Shown here: positions 26,822-36,083 of the stretch, one piece after another
Layout: every line of letters begins with the position of its first letter
Numbering within the stretch: position 1 is the first letter of the stretch
Assembly: GCA_021821365.1 (NCBI GenBank)
Contig: JAKACN010000008.1
Span: 1 to 48,799, forward strand
Length of the DNA stretch: 48,799 bases
Direction of reading: 5' to 3'
From: Pseudomonadota bacterium
GTDB taxonomy: Bacteria > Pseudomonadota > Gammaproteobacteria > Burkholderiales > Burkholderiaceae_D
Position numbers and translations under genes: made by a program
The notes under the pieces: generated by a model
Seen by the model: only the letters and a program-made list of their open reading frames with translations
The model's database searches: none
Told to the model about the DNA's origin: nothing

Positions 26822-27916
26822 CTATGTCGGGGTGAACAGGAAATTCAGTACATCGCCATCCTTGACGACGTATTCCTTGCCTTCCGCGCGCATCTTGCCC
26901 GCTTCCTTCGCGCCTTGCTCGCCCTTGTAGGCGATGAAGTCCTCGTAGGAAATGGTCTGCGCACGGATGAAGCCGCGTTCGAAATCGGTGTGGATCACGC
27001 CGGCTGCTTGCGGCGCAGTGTCGCCGACGTGGATGGTCCAGGCGCGTACTTCTTTCACGCCGGCGGTGAAATAGGTCTGCAGTCCGAGCAGTTTGAACGC
27101 GGCACGGATCAGGCGATCCAGGCCCGGTTCTTCCATGCCCAGGTCGGCGAGGAAGGCGCCCTTGTCTTCCTCGTCGAGGTCGGCGATCTCGGCTTCGATC
27201 GCCGCGCAGATGGCCACCATCGGCGCATTCTGCTCTTTCGCATAGGCCGCGAGCTGGTCGAGCAGCGGGTTGTTGGTGAAGCCGTTTTCCGCCACATTGC
27301 CGACATACATGGCGGGCTTGGCGGTGATGAGGCAGAGCGACTTGATCAATGCCATCTCTTCCGCGTCCAGCCCCATGGCGCGCACCGGCGTGGCGTCGTT
27401 CAGTTGCGGCAGGATGCGTTCGAGCAGGCTGACCAGCTTGATGGCTTCCTTGTCGCCCGCCTTGGCTTTCTTGCCCTCGCGCTGGAGGGCTTTCTCGACC
27501 GTACCCATATCGGCCAGCGCCAGTTCGGTCTGGATCACGGCGATGTCGTCGAGCGGACTCACCTTGCCGGCGACGTGCACCACGTTCGGATCTTCGAAGC
27601 AGCGCACCACGTTGACGATCGCGTCGGTCTCGCGAATGTGCGCGAGGAACTGGTTGCCCAGGCCTTCGCCCTTGGATGCGCCTGCGACCAGACCGGCGAT
27701 GTCGACAAATTCCACGACGGCCGGCAGAACGCGTTCCGGCTTCACGACTTCCGCCAGCGCCTTCAGGCGCGGATCGGGAACTTCGACGATGCCGACGTTC
27801 GGCTCGATGGTGCAGAACGGATAATTTTCCGCAGCGATGCCAGCCTTGGTCAGCGCATTGAACAGGGTGGATTTGCCGACGTTAGGCAGGCCGACGATGC
27901 CGCATTTGAGACTCAT
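26822..27916 (-). CDS. ychF: Redox-regulated ATPase/GTPase YchF (3' end altered by element insertion)
   Basis: YchF is an Obg-family P-loop NTPase that binds ribosomes and prefers ATP. The 364-residue protein has [35 protein letters not shown], the variant NVAE specificity motif in [10 protein letters not shown], and a C-terminal TGS domain (about residues 280-360, [15 protein letters not shown]). The usual ending LNFLFNV is here LNFLFTPT: the last codons and the TAG stop come from the mobile element. Activity is probably kept, since only the terminal residues change. Confidence 0.97.
   Translation of the reverse strand: MSLKCGIVGLPNVGKSTLFNALTKAGIAAENYPFCTIEPNVGIVEVPDPRLKALAEVVKPERVLPAVVEFVDIAGLVAGASKGEGLGNQFLAHIRETDAIVNVVRCFEDPNVVHVAGKVSPLDDIAVIQTELALADMGTVEKALQREGKKAKAGDKEAIKLVSLLERILPQLNDATPVRAMGLDAEEMALIKSLCLITAKPAMYVGNVAENGFTNNPLLDQLAAYAKEQNAPMVAICAAIEAEIADLDEEDKGAFLADLGMEEPGLDRLIRAAFKLLGLQTYFTAGVKEVRAWTIHVGDTAPQAAGVIHTDFERGFIRAQTISYEDFIAYKGEQGAKEAGKMRAEGKEYVVKDGDVLNFLFTPT
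26828..26840 (-). repeat. Right attachment end of the ychF element
   Basis: CGGGGTG (26828-26834) is the inverted partner of CACCCCG at 17061-17067; core AACAGG (26835-26840) matches TACAGG at 17055-17060 in five of six positions. The core lies in the last codons of ychF (minus-strand CCTGTT, part of the Leu-Phe codons). Confidence 0.85.
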
Positions 27917-27976
27917 GATATGAACTTCTGGAAGTGTTTGAATTAACCCGCTATTTTACCGTACCGCGGGGTGAGG

Positions 27977-29077
27977 TCAGAGCGCCTGTACCCGGGCAAG
28001 ATCGGGACGGGCGACAAACTCGGCCAGTTCGTCGCGCAGGCGCTCGCCTTCGCCGATGGCGAGCTTCCAGTTTAGGATGCGGAAGGCGTGGTTCCGGCCG
28101 TAATACAGGAAATCCTTGCGGTCGGGAAGTTTGCTGCGTGACAAGGTTTGCAGGAATGCCTGCGTCGGAGCAACGACGACCACGTTGTCGAGCCATTCGC
28201 TGTTCCGGCCGAAATTGGCGCGCCGCCACGGCAAGGACTTGTCGAGCCAGCCGGGGACGATCTGTTCGCCGAAATGCGGATAAAGAACGAGCCCGCCTTC
28301 CGGATTGCCGGCAACCCGCGAATAGGGCAGGGCGAGGTGATAGTCGATCAGGCCGCCGTCCCAATAGGTACCCTCGGGGGCCTTGGGAATACCCCGTACT
28401 GGTTCCATGATGAAGGGCAGCGTACCTGATGCCAGGAGCGCACTCCCGAGGTTGTCCGGCGTGAGCGGCGCAAATTGCGTGTCGAAGGCATCGAACTTCG
28501 CCTTCAGCCAGAATGCGGGATCGCGTTCATCTCCGATCACGACGCGTGCCAGGTGGTTGGCCAACTGCGAGCGGGCGACGAGGTTGCCGGCTACGGCGAG
28601 GCCGAAACCGGCTGTCACGGAAATGTTCAGGCGAGGCGCCTTGAGGAAGCGGCGTCCGCGCGAGGCGAGGATGTGCAGGCGATAGTGCGGGTGGCCGGTG
28701 ATTTCCCGTTCGCGTCCACCGATGAATTCGGCAAGGAAACGCTCGCAGGATTCAGTCACGAAGCGCGGAGTCGGCTTGTCCGGATAGGCTTGTTCGCAAT
28801 ACAGATCGCCAAGCAGCTGGATTGCGGCAATGGGGTCGGCTTGACACGCGGCGGCCATCCGCCATGCGCCGATCGACGCACCGATCAATGTCCGCTCGCG
28901 TGGTGCAGACGGCAGCCAGGTGCCGAACAGCCATTGGTCCATCTTCTGAAAAATCAGTCCCTTGGGACCACCCGCCGCCGCCGGCACGATGGCGATGTCC
29001 CGCGCCCGCAGGCCGTGCTCGCGGATGTGCGCGAGTGCCTTTGGGCCAGCATGGATCGACAGGGCGTGCTTCGTCAT
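27977..29077 (-). CDS. Patatin-like phospholipase
   Basis: A 366-residue cytoplasmic lipid acyl hydrolase candidate. It shows an oxyanion-type stretch ([12 protein letters not shown]), the serine elbow G-x-S-x-G (GASIGAW) and the Asp of the catalytic dyad in the DGG motif ([13 protein letters not shown]). No signal peptide is visible. The gene overlaps pth by four bases and precedes ychF, but no functional link is known. Substrate unknown. Confidence 0.88.
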   Translation of the reverse strand: MTKHALSIHAGPKALAHIREHGLRARDIAIVPAAAGGPKGLIFQKMDQWLFGTWLPSAPRERTLIGASIGAWRMAAACQADPIAAIQLLGDLYCEQAYPDKPTPRFVTESCERFLAEFIGGREREITGHPHYRLHILASRGRRFLKAPRLNISVTAGFGLAVAGNLVARSQLANHLARVVIGDERDPAFWLKAKFDAFDTQFAPLTPDNLGSALLASGTLPFIMEPVRGIPKAPEGTYWDGGLIDYHLALPYSRVAGNPEGGLVLYPHFGEQIVPGWLDKSLPWRRANFGRNSEWLDNVVVVAPTQAFLQTLSRSKLPDRKDFLYYGRNHAFRILNWKLAIGEGERLRDELAEFVARPDLARVQAL

Positions 29078-29652
29078 TTTGCAGCGGAATGCAGTTTCAT
29101 CATGGCTGCGTCAATTTTTCCTTCGCAGAGCATGGGAATGACATCCAGGCTCTTCTCGAGGGCGCTGTTGATCAGCTCCTGTTCTTCCTTGCGCGGCCGG
29201 TGAAGGACGAAATCGACAACCTGCTGTTGCAGATTCATGCTGCGAGGATGGCCGATGCCGATGCGCAGACGCCAGTAATCCTGCGTGCCGAGCGCGGCAG
29301 TGATGTCTTTCAGGCCATTGTGCCCGCCGGACGAGCCGCCTTTCTTGATCTTCGCGGCGCCGGGCGGAAGGTCGAGTTCGTCGTGCACCACCAGGATTTC
29401 ATCCGGGGCGATCTTGTAAAAGCGTGCGAGCGCGCCAACTGACTGGCCGGAACGGTTCATGTAGGTCTGTGGCTCGAGCAGCCACACTTCTTGGCCAGCG
29501 ATCACGGCTTTCCCCGCGAGGGCGTTAAAACGTGCTTCTCGCCTGAGAAGGTTGCCGGCGAGGTTGTCGACCAGCCAGAAGCCCGCGTTGTGGCGCGTTT
29601 GTTCGTATTCAGGGCCTGGATTGCCGAGGCCGACGATGAGGCGAATGGGCAT
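29074..29652 (-). CDS. pth: Peptidyl-tRNA hydrolase
   Basis: Pth releases tRNA from prematurely dropped peptidyl-tRNA. The 192-residue protein has [19 protein letters not shown] with the catalytic histidine of TRHNAG, and [11 protein letters not shown] and GGHNGLKD motifs. It is encoded after rplY, a classical pairing, and separated from it by a terminator-like hairpin. Confidence 0.97.
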   Translation of the reverse strand: MPIRLIVGLGNPGPEYEQTRHNAGFWLVDNLAGNLLRREARFNALAGKAVIAGQEVWLLEPQTYMNRSGQSVGALARFYKIAPDEILVVHDELDLPPGAAKIKKGGSSGGHNGLKDITAALGTQDYWRLRIGIGHPRSMNLQQQVVDFVLHRPRKEEQELINSALEKSLDVIPMLCEGKIDAAMMKLHSAAK

Positions 29653-29765
29653 GGATTTTCATGTCCTGTAGCGATAGCCGGGAAAGGGTATCCCGGGGAA
29701 AAGCATTGATTATCACGGATGTCGTGCAGCGTCGTCCAATCCGGTTGAATCGTGCGCCCAAACAA

Positions 29766-29790
29766 AAACCCCGCCACGAGGGCGGGGTTT
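29766..29790 (-). terminator. Terminator downstream of rplY
   Basis: A seven-pair G+C stem (CCCCGCC/GGCGGGG) with a five-base loop; on the minus strand it is followed by TTTTT. It can end the rplY transcript or attenuate read-through into pth. Confidence 0.88.
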
Positions 29791-29823
29791 GCTGGTGTGG
29801 CATGACTGCCAATTCCAGGCAGA

Positions 29824-30438
29824 TTACTTCTTCTCGGCCTCGCCTGCTGCGGCTTCAGCTTCGCCTTCTGCCGAAACCTGGCCAGCCGGGACGCTTGCGA
29901 TAGCGATAGTGGGGTTTTCACCGTGTGCAATGGCGGTAACGCCCTTCGGCAACTGGAGCTCGGCCAGGTGCAGCGATGCGCCGGCTTCGAGCTTGGAAAG
30001 GTCGACTTCGACGAATTCCGGCAGATCGCCCGGCAGGCAGGAGATGTCGAGTTCGTTCATCACGTGGCTGATGACCGCGCTGCTCAGTTTCACTGCAGGC
30101 GAAACCTCAGCATTCACGAAGTGCAGCGGCACCTTCACGTGGATCTTCTGGTTCGGGTCGACGCGCTGGAAATCAGCGTGCAGCACGAGTTGCTTGTAGG
30201 CGTGCATCTGCACGTCGCGCAGCAGGACCTTCTCCACCTTGCCCTCGATTTCCATATCGAGGATCGACGAGTGGAAGGCTTCCTTCTTCAGCGCGTGGAA
30301 CAGCGCATTGTGGTCCAGTGCGACGGTGACGGGTGCGGTGCTGCCGCCATAGATGATGGCCGGCGTCTGGCCCGCATTGCGCAGGCGGCGGCTCGCTCCG
30401 GACCCCTGCTCTTTGCGTGGGAATGCGACTACTTTCAT
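29824..30438 (-). CDS. rplY: 50S ribosomal protein L25 (general stress protein Ctc form)
   Basis: A 204-residue long-form L25 that binds 5S rRNA. The N-terminal domain ([32 protein letters not shown]) is the RNA-binding part; the C-terminal TL5/Ctc domain (about residues 95-180) and an acidic Ala/Glu tail follow. It lies downstream of prs; the 96-base gap carries a GCAAGGC/GCCTTGC hairpin (30457-30473) and a GCTCCTCGAGGAGC palindrome (30509-30522), neither with a T run. Confidence 0.97.
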   Translation of the reverse strand: MKVVAFPRKEQGSGASRRLRNAGQTPAIIYGGSTAPVTVALDHNALFHALKKEAFHSSILDMEIEGKVEKVLLRDVQMHAYKQLVLHADFQRVDPNQKIHVKVPLHFVNAEVSPAVKLSSAVISHVMNELDISCLPGDLPEFVEVDLSKLEAGASLHLAELQLPKGVTAIAHGENPTIAIASVPAGQVSAEGEAEAAAGEAEKK

Positions 30439-30534
30439 TTTTTAGCTCCAATGTATGCAAGGCGAAGCCTTGCGGTGTATCCCCCGCGACCAGGGGATCT
30501 GAAAACCCGCTCCTCGAGGAGCAGCGGGGAAATC

Positions 30535-31485
30535 TCAATCGACGAACAGCGAGCTGACGGAATCGCCTTTGGTGATGCGCTTGAAGGTTTCTGCCAGGAG
30601 ACCGGCAGCGGTCAACTGGCGGATCTTCGGGCAGGCCTTGGCGGCGGCTGTCAGCGGAATGGTGTCGGTGACGACAAGCTCATCCAGCGGCGAGGTAGTA
30701 ATGCGTTCAATCGCCGGGCCGGACAGGACGGGGTGCGTACAGTAGGCGACAACCTTCTTCGCGCCGCGCTCTTTCAGCACTTCGGCTGCCTTGGTCAGCG
30801 TGCCGGCGGTATCGACCATGTCATCCATGATCACGCAATTGCGGCCTTCGACTTCGCCGATGATGTGCATGACTTCCGACACGTTCGCCTTCGGGCGCCG
30901 CTTGTCGATAATGGCGAGGTCGCAGTTCATGCGCTTGGCCAGCGCCCGGGCGCGGACCACGCCGCCAACGTCCGGCGAGACGACAAGCAGGTCGTCGTAA
31001 TTCTTTTCCACCAGGTCACCCAGCAGGATCGGCGACGCATAGATGTTGTCGACCGGGATATCGAAGAAGCCCTGGATCTGGTCGGCGTGGAGGTCCATGA
31101 TCAGTACGCGGCCGACGCCAGCGTTCTGCAGCATGTTGGCGACCACCTTGGCTGAAATCGCGACGCGCGCGGAGCGCGGGCGTCGGTCCTGACGGGCATA
31201 GCCGAAATACGGGATGGCGGCGGTGATGCGGCCGGCGGATGCACGCTTGAGCGCATCGACCATCAGCATGATTTCCATCAGGTTGTCATTGGTCGGCGCG
31301 CAGGTGGATTGCAGAACGAATACGTCCTTGCCGCGGACGTTATCGTTGATTTCCACCATGACTTCTCCGTCGGAGAATTTGGAGACGACGGCCTTGCCGA
31401 GCGGGATACCAAGCTGCTTCACGACGCCGGCGGCCAGGTCCGGATTTGCGTTGCCGGTAAAGACCATCAGGTTCTCAAGCGCCAT
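30535..31485 (-). CDS. prs: Ribose-phosphate pyrophosphokinase
   Basis: Prs makes PRPP from ribose 5-phosphate and ATP for nucleotide, histidine and tryptophan synthesis. The 316-residue protein shows [27 protein letters not shown], the metal-binding [17 protein letters not shown] and the PRPP loop [12 protein letters not shown]. Length and motifs are standard. It follows tRNA-Gln and ispE. Confidence 0.98.
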   Translation of the reverse strand: MALENLMVFTGNANPDLAAGVVKQLGIPLGKAVVSKFSDGEVMVEINDNVRGKDVFVLQSTCAPTNDNLMEIMLMVDALKRASAGRITAAIPYFGYARQDRRPRSARVAISAKVVANMLQNAGVGRVLIMDLHADQIQGFFDIPVDNIYASPILLGDLVEKNYDDLLVVSPDVGGVVRARALAKRMNCDLAIIDKRRPKANVSEVMHIIGEVEGRNCVIMDDMVDTAGTLTKAAEVLKERGAKKVVAYCTHPVLSGPAIERITTSPLDELVVTDTIPLTAAAKACPKIRQLTAAGLLAETFKRITKGDSVSSLFVD

Positions 31486-31519
31486 GACACACCTAAATCA
31501 AACGGTTTAAAAGGATGAA

Positions 31520-31560
31520 AAGCCGCCAAAACTTGACTTGTCGTCTTGCGTTGGCGGCTT
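31520..31560 (-). terminator. Hairpin between tRNA-Gln and prs, possible terminator/attenuator
   Basis: AAGCCGCCAA and TTGGCGGCTT form a ten-pair stem with a 21-base loop. On the minus strand the stem is followed by TTTT, so part of the transcription leaving the tRNA gene may stop before prs. Confidence 0.7.
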
Positions 31561-31582
31561 ATTGGTTTCTTCTTTGTTTTAA

Positions 31583-31659
31583 TGGCAGGGGAACAAGGAT
31601 TCGAACCTTGGAATGCCGGAATCAAAATCCGGTGCCTTAACCAGCTTGGCGATTCCCCT
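31583..31659 (-). tRNA. tRNA-Gln (anticodon TTG)
   Basis: The minus strand folds into a full cloverleaf: acceptor AGGGGAA/TTCCCCT, discriminator G and encoded CCA; anticodon stem CCGGA/TCCGG with loop TTTTGAT, giving anticodon TTG; T arm with GGTTCGAATCC. The location between ispE and prs is common in beta- and gammaproteobacteria. Confidence 0.96.
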
Positions 31660-31718
31660 ACACAACCGGTTGTTTGTCGCAGCACGGCATACCATGCAAC
31701 GCCAAACGAATTCTTGAG

Positions 31719-32597
31719 CTACGACTTCAGCAAGTGCGAGAGCGGATGTCGCTCGATCGCCCTGGCTTTCCATGCTTTCCACTGCGCGGGTCCGGTCTCG
31801 TGCAGCTCTTGCAGCACTTCTTCTGCTTGCTGTTCATGCGGAAATGCGCAAAAAACACAAGCTCCCGATCCGGTCATCCGTGCATCCCCGTATTGCCCAA
31901 GCCATTCAATGGCCTCTGCGACGGGAGGAAACAACTTGGTCGCCACGACTTGCAGGTCGTTTTTTCCGAAGTTTTTGGGTGCATCGGAAAAGTCCAATAT
32001 TCTGACTGGTTTCGTGTTCCTTGTCAAATCCGGATCGGAAAAAATTGCGACCGTCGGGACCGAAACGCCAGGTTCGATGACCACGTACCAGCAGTCAGGG
32101 GTGGCTACCGGGACCAGCGCGTCGCCGATGCCTTCGGCAAACGCGTTTCGGCCAAAGATGAAAAAGGGGACATCGGCGCCCAATTTTAGACCAAGCGCCA
32201 TCAGTTCGCTGCGCCTGAGGCCGGTTTGCCAGAGATGGTTCAGTGCGATCAATGTGGTTGCCGCATCGGAAGAGCCGCCGCCCAGGCCGCCGCCCATCGG
32301 CAGGCGCTTGTCGATGCGGATGTCGGCGCCGCATTGCTCTGCAGGCCTGTTTCGTGACGCTTCTCTGAGCAGCTTCGCGGCACGCACCACGAGGTCGGAT
32401 TCTTCCGGCACGCCGGCAATGTCGCTGACGCGGCGGATCGTGCCGTCGTCGCGCGCTTCGAAATGCAGCATGTCGCCATGGTCGAGCAACTGGAACACGG
32501 TCTGCAGCAGATGGTAACCGTCCGGGCGGCGGCCGGTGACGTGCAGGAAGAGATTGAGCTTGGCCGGGGCGGGGCAGTTATTCAGCGAGCTTGCCAT
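31719..32597 (-). CDS. ispE: 4-(cytidine 5'-diphospho)-2-C-methyl-D-erythritol kinase
   Basis: IspE phosphorylates CDP-ME in the non-mevalonate isoprenoid pathway. The 292-residue GHMP kinase begins [20 protein letters not shown] and has the ATP loop [14 protein letters not shown] and the C-terminal [12 protein letters not shown]. The ATG at 32597 matches the family and overlaps lolB by 16 bases; the longer frame upstream does not look like protein. Confidence 0.96.
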   Translation of the reverse strand: MASSLNNCPAPAKLNLFLHVTGRRPDGYHLLQTVFQLLDHGDMLHFEARDDGTIRRVSDIAGVPEESDLVVRAAKLLREASRNRPAEQCGADIRIDKRLPMGGGLGGGSSDAATTLIALNHLWQTGLRRSELMALGLKLGADVPFFIFGRNAFAEGIGDALVPVATPDCWYVVIEPGVSVPTVAIFSDPDLTRNTKPVRILDFSDAPKNFGKNDLQVVATKLFPPVAEAIEWLGQYGDARMTGSGACVFCAFPHEQQAEEVLQELHETGPAQWKAWKARAIERHPLSHLLKS

Positions 32598-33220
32598 GAG
32601 TCGAGGACAATGCGGATGGAGATGGCGCCAGCCTGGTCGGTGTAGCGCGAGAGATCGATGCGCCTGGCGCGGTATTGCAGGCCGGAGGCATTGTCTTCCG
32701 GCCAATTGTCATAGCGGATGCGCCAGCCGTCCCGGGTCGTCACTTCCGATGCCTCCGGCGTGGCGACAAATCGATTTCCCTGGACGTCCACGGCGAATCC
32801 CTGCAGCCAGTCGCGCAGACCGGCCACCGGAAGGGGCCAGCCGAGCGCTTGCGCGGTCAGCGCGTTGACGTCGGATGCGTGGCGTGATGTCTGTCCACCC
32901 TGTTGCAGCGTCGCGCCATCGGGTGTCGCCTCGATGATGGCGATGGTTTGCCCGAGAGGTGAAAACAATGTCACTGCCGTTTTCGTCCGGGTCTGTGCCC
33001 AGAGGAAGCTGCCGTGCACCGCTTCTTCATTGCGCGGTCCCTGGTAGTGAACGGAAAGGCGTCCGGTGAAATCGATCGCGGCATAGTAAGGCCGCTTCGC
33101 TTGCGCGGCCGTGGTCATTCCCTCTCGTGGCGCGGCCGGCGGAAGGACACTGGCGCATCCGGCAAACAGCAGCGGCAGCGCTGCAAGAACCAGCGCGCGC
33201 CGGGCAGCGTGAACGTTCAT
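32582..33220 (-). CDS. lolB: Outer-membrane lipoprotein receptor LolB
   Basis: LolB receives lipoproteins from LolA and inserts them into the outer membrane. The 212-residue precursor has a lipoprotein signal with lipobox FAGC (Cys22) and the family beta-barrel pattern ([40 protein letters not shown]). Context, between a TPR lipoprotein and ispE, is the usual LolB location. It overlaps both neighbours by a few bases. Confidence 0.93.
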   Translation of the reverse strand: MNVHAARRALVLAALPLLFAGCASVLPPAAPREGMTTAAQAKRPYYAAIDFTGRLSVHYQGPRNEEAVHGSFLWAQTRTKTAVTLFSPLGQTIAIIEATPDGATLQQGGQTSRHASDVNALTAQALGWPLPVAGLRDWLQGFAVDVQGNRFVATPEASEVTTRDGWRIRYDNWPEDNASGLQYRARRIDLSRYTDQAGAISIRIVLDSWQAR

Positions 33221-35046
33221 AGATTCACATTCAGTCGTGCCAGGGTGTTCTTGAGCGTGTCATTTTGCGGATCGCGGGTCTGCGCATCGCGCCATAGGTT
33301 TTGCGCGTCCTCTTTCTGTCCCTTCACCCACAGCACTTCCCCAAGATGTGCCGCGATTTCGACGTCGGGGCGCATCTTGTAGGCCTGGCGCAAGATGTCT
33401 TCCGCTTCCTTCAGCTTGCCGAGCCTGAACTGCACCCAGCCCATGCTGTCCATGATGAAGGGATCGTCAGGCGCCAGCTTCAGCGCCTTTTCGATCAGGG
33501 TGTAGGCTTCATCCAGGCGGACGTTGCGTTCTGCCAGCGAGTAGCCGAGGGCGTTGTAAGCATGCTGGTTGTTCGGGGCGAGTTCCATGATCTTGCGCAG
33601 CGTGGTTTCCATCAGTTCCCACTGCGAGTTCTTTTCCGCCGCCATCGCGTAGTCGTACAACAGGTCGGTATCTTCAGGGAAGCGCTTCAGGCCGTCCTTG
33701 AGGACGTCCATCGACTCCTGCAGGCGGTTCGCGTCGCGCAGGAGCTGGCTCTCGGCCAGGATGAGCTGCGACTGTTCGCGTTCGCCACTCGTGGTGGTTT
33801 CATGCAGCAGCTTGCGCGCGCCGGACAGGTCGCCGCGCCTTGCGATAATCTGCGCGCGCTTGACCTGCGCGCCGAGATAGGCCTCGCCCGGTTCGACTTG
33901 CGAAAGCCACTTGAGCGCGCCGTCGGTATCGTTCCGTTCTTCCGCGATTTGCGCGAGCAGGAGCAATGCCTGGTTCGGATCGCGCTCATCATCCGGCTTC
34001 GCCTCGAGCACGTCCAGGTAGGTCTTCAGGTATTTCTCTGCGGCTTTCAGATCCTTGGTCTGCACGTTCAGCACGCCAAGCGCGTACAGCGAGGTCAGAT
34101 CGTCCGGCTGATTCTTGAGCAGGGTTTCGAATTCGCGACGCGCCTTGCCGTATTGCTTTTCTTCCACCAGCATGCGCGCAAATGCCATCCGGACGTCGCG
34201 GGCCTTGGGGTATGTCGAAAGAAAGCTGGATAGCAGTCTGGTGGACTCCGCCTTGTCCGGTGTGACCTGCGCGAGGGCGAGAATCGCCAGCTCCGAATCG
34301 GGTTTCGCCTTCAACGCGAATTCCGACTCCTGTCGCGCGCGCTCTGTATCGCCCTTGGCAAACGCGCCTTGCGCCAGCGCGAGGTGCGCCTCGGGAAGAT
34401 CGAGATATGGCGCGAGCACCTCTTCCAGCAGCGCGAATGCCTCCGCCTTGTCCTTGGCGCGCGCGAGCAGGCGCTGCATCTGGAATGCCAGCAGGCCGCG
34501 CGTCTGGGGGCGGGCTTCCTTCATGCGTTCTTCGAGGATCGGCCTGGCTTCGGCAAGGTTGTCGCTCAGGATCACGAAGCTTAGATAGTATTGCGTCGCT
34601 TCGTCGGAATTGGGAGCCAGTTCGCGCCACAGGCGCACTGCGCTGAGCGACTCATCGGCCTGCTTGGCGGACAACGCGATTTCCGCCGCACGGCGGGCAA
34701 CGCGCGGATCGCGCGTCTGCTGCGCAACGCTCATCAGCGTCACATAAGCCGTTTGCCAGTCGCCGCGCTGGAACGCGATCTCGGAGCTCAGCAACTTGAA
34801 AAGCAGCTCTTCGGATAATTCAACCTCCGGAAGCGGGTCTTCGGCCTTTGGCTCGCTGGGTACGGCCGCTGTCTTGCGGACGACTGCGTGTTTTTTGGAC
34901 GATAGTCCCTTCTGGCCGGCCGGCGAGGCTGACTGCTCAGCGAGAGGCGGAAGGGATTCTGGCGTCCATGTCGCGCACGCAGACAACACAATCGACGCAG
35001 TTGCAATAAGAAGAGTGTTTTTCAAGAGAAATTTCCAGCGATTCAA
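33217..35046 (-). CDS. TPR-repeat lipoprotein
   Basis: A 609-residue precursor with a lipoprotein signal (lipobox LSAC, Cys23), a low-complexity linker with Pro/Ser/Lys, and then mostly tetratricopeptide repeats (for example about residues 310-345 and 450-600, AYNALGYSLAERNVRLDEAYTL and DPFIMDSMGWVQFRLGK). It is encoded directly before lolB, overlapping by four bases, as in many betaproteobacteria. It probably scaffolds envelope complexes; no partner can be named from sequence. Confidence 0.9.
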   Translation of the reverse strand: MNRWKFLLKNTLLIATASIVLSACATWTPESLPPLAEQSASPAGQKGLSSKKHAVVRKTAAVPSEPKAEDPLPEVELSEELLFKLLSSEIAFQRGDWQTAYVTLMSVAQQTRDPRVARRAAEIALSAKQADESLSAVRLWRELAPNSDEATQYYLSFVILSDNLAEARPILEERMKEARPQTRGLLAFQMQRLLARAKDKAEAFALLEEVLAPYLDLPEAHLALAQGAFAKGDTERARQESEFALKAKPDSELAILALAQVTPDKAESTRLLSSFLSTYPKARDVRMAFARMLVEEKQYGKARREFETLLKNQPDDLTSLYALGVLNVQTKDLKAAEKYLKTYLDVLEAKPDDERDPNQALLLLAQIAEERNDTDGALKWLSQVEPGEAYLGAQVKRAQIIARRGDLSGARKLLHETTTSGEREQSQLILAESQLLRDANRLQESMDVLKDGLKRFPEDTDLLYDYAMAAEKNSQWELMETTLRKIMELAPNNQHAYNALGYSLAERNVRLDEAYTLIEKALKLAPDDPFIMDSMGWVQFRLGKLKEAEDILRQAYKMRPDVEIAAHLGEVLWVKGQKEDAQNLWRDAQTRDPQNDTLKNTLARLNVNL

Positions 35047-35212
35047 GCAGAGCTCATTCTACGCCCATCGTTACCGTGTGCGCATCCGGCAATATGAGCC
35101 CCATTGTACAGATAGCGATCCCCGGCGGCTGCGCATGCATCTCTTTGTACAATGCAGCTTGGACGCATTACTACCGTCAACTTAATCTTTCTGCAAAGAG
35201 TTTGCTCCAACC

Positions 35213-36034
35213 ATGCCAGAATTGCCAGAAGTGGAAGTCACCCGGCGCGGCGTCGCGCCGCATCTGGAAGGAAAAATCGTCACCGCCGTCACCTTGCGGC
35301 ACGAGGGCCTGCGTTGGCCGTTTCCCGACGGGCTCGCCGAGCACCTGTGCAACCGCCGGATCCGCGCAACGCGGCGGCGCGGAAAATACCTGCTGATCGA
35401 ATTCGACCACGGAACCCTGATCGTGCATCTCGGCATGTCGGGGCACTTGCGGATTCTGCCTGGCGACACACCGCCGCGGAAGCACGATCACTTCGATCTG
35501 GAAATCGGCGCGCAGGTTCTTCGCATGACCGATCCGCGACGTTTTGGCGCAGTGCTTTGGCATGCGGCCGACGAGGGAGCGGTCGAAGGGCATCTCCTGT
35601 TGCGCGGACTCGGCGTCGAGCCGCTCGAGGAAGGTTTTTCCGCGCCGATGCTATATCGGCAGACGCGCAATCGCAGTGCCGCCGTCAAGCAGGTGTTGCT
35701 GGCAGGAGACATCGTGGTCGGGGTCGGCAATATCTATGCGTCGGAAAGCCTGTTCAAGGCGGGCATCAATCCGAAGACGGCGGCCAACCGCATCGGGCTG
35801 GCGCGCTATGAAAAGCTGGTCACGGCCATCCGTGAAACCCTGGCTGCGGCCATCGCGCAAGGCGGAAGCACCTTGCGGGACTTCTTGGCGGCGAACGGCC
35901 AGCCCGGCTATTTCCAGCAGAGCTATTTTGTGTATGACCGTGCCGGCGAGCCGTGCCGCGTCTGCGGCACAACGGTGCGCCAGCTCAGGCAGGGGCAGCG
36001 ATCGACCTTCTACTGCCCGAAATGTCAAAAATGA
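35213..36034 (+). CDS. mutM: Formamidopyrimidine-DNA glycosylase
   Basis: MutM removes 8-oxoguanine and formamidopyrimidines. The 273-residue enzyme begins [13 protein letters not shown], giving catalytic Pro2 and Glu3 after Met removal, has [12 protein letters not shown] and ends with a zinc finger CRVCGTT...CPKC containing the terminal arginine loop. It diverges from the TPR gene and is separated from mutY by one GTPase gene, so both 8-oxoguanine glycosylases are adjacent. Confidence 0.97.
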   Translation: MPELPEVEVTRRGVAPHLEGKIVTAVTLRHEGLRWPFPDGLAEHLCNRRIRATRRRGKYLLIEFDHGTLIVHLGMSGHLRILPGDTPPRKHDHFDLEIGAQVLRMTDPRRFGAVLWHAADEGAVEGHLLLRGLGVEPLEEGFSAPMLYRQTRNRSAAVKQVLLAGDIVVGVGNIYASESLFKAGINPKTAANRIGLARYEKLVTAIRETLAAAIAQGGSTLRDFLAANGQPGYFQQSYFVYDRAGEPCRVCGTTVRQLRQGQRSTFYCPKCQK

Positions 36035-36083
36035 GCAGGGCTATGCTAGATTCGGTCTTGTAAACAATTAAGTCGGAGAAACC

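Noticed and set aside
26804..27946. Long plus-strand frame opposite ychF
   Set aside because: Antisense shadow of ychF; low-complexity His/Asp/Arg composition and it crosses the element junction.
30457..30522. Hairpins between rplY and prs as intrinsic terminators
   Set aside because: Neither the GCAAGGC/GCCTTGC stem nor the GCTCCTCGAGGAGC palindrome is followed by a T run; they may be mRNA structure only.
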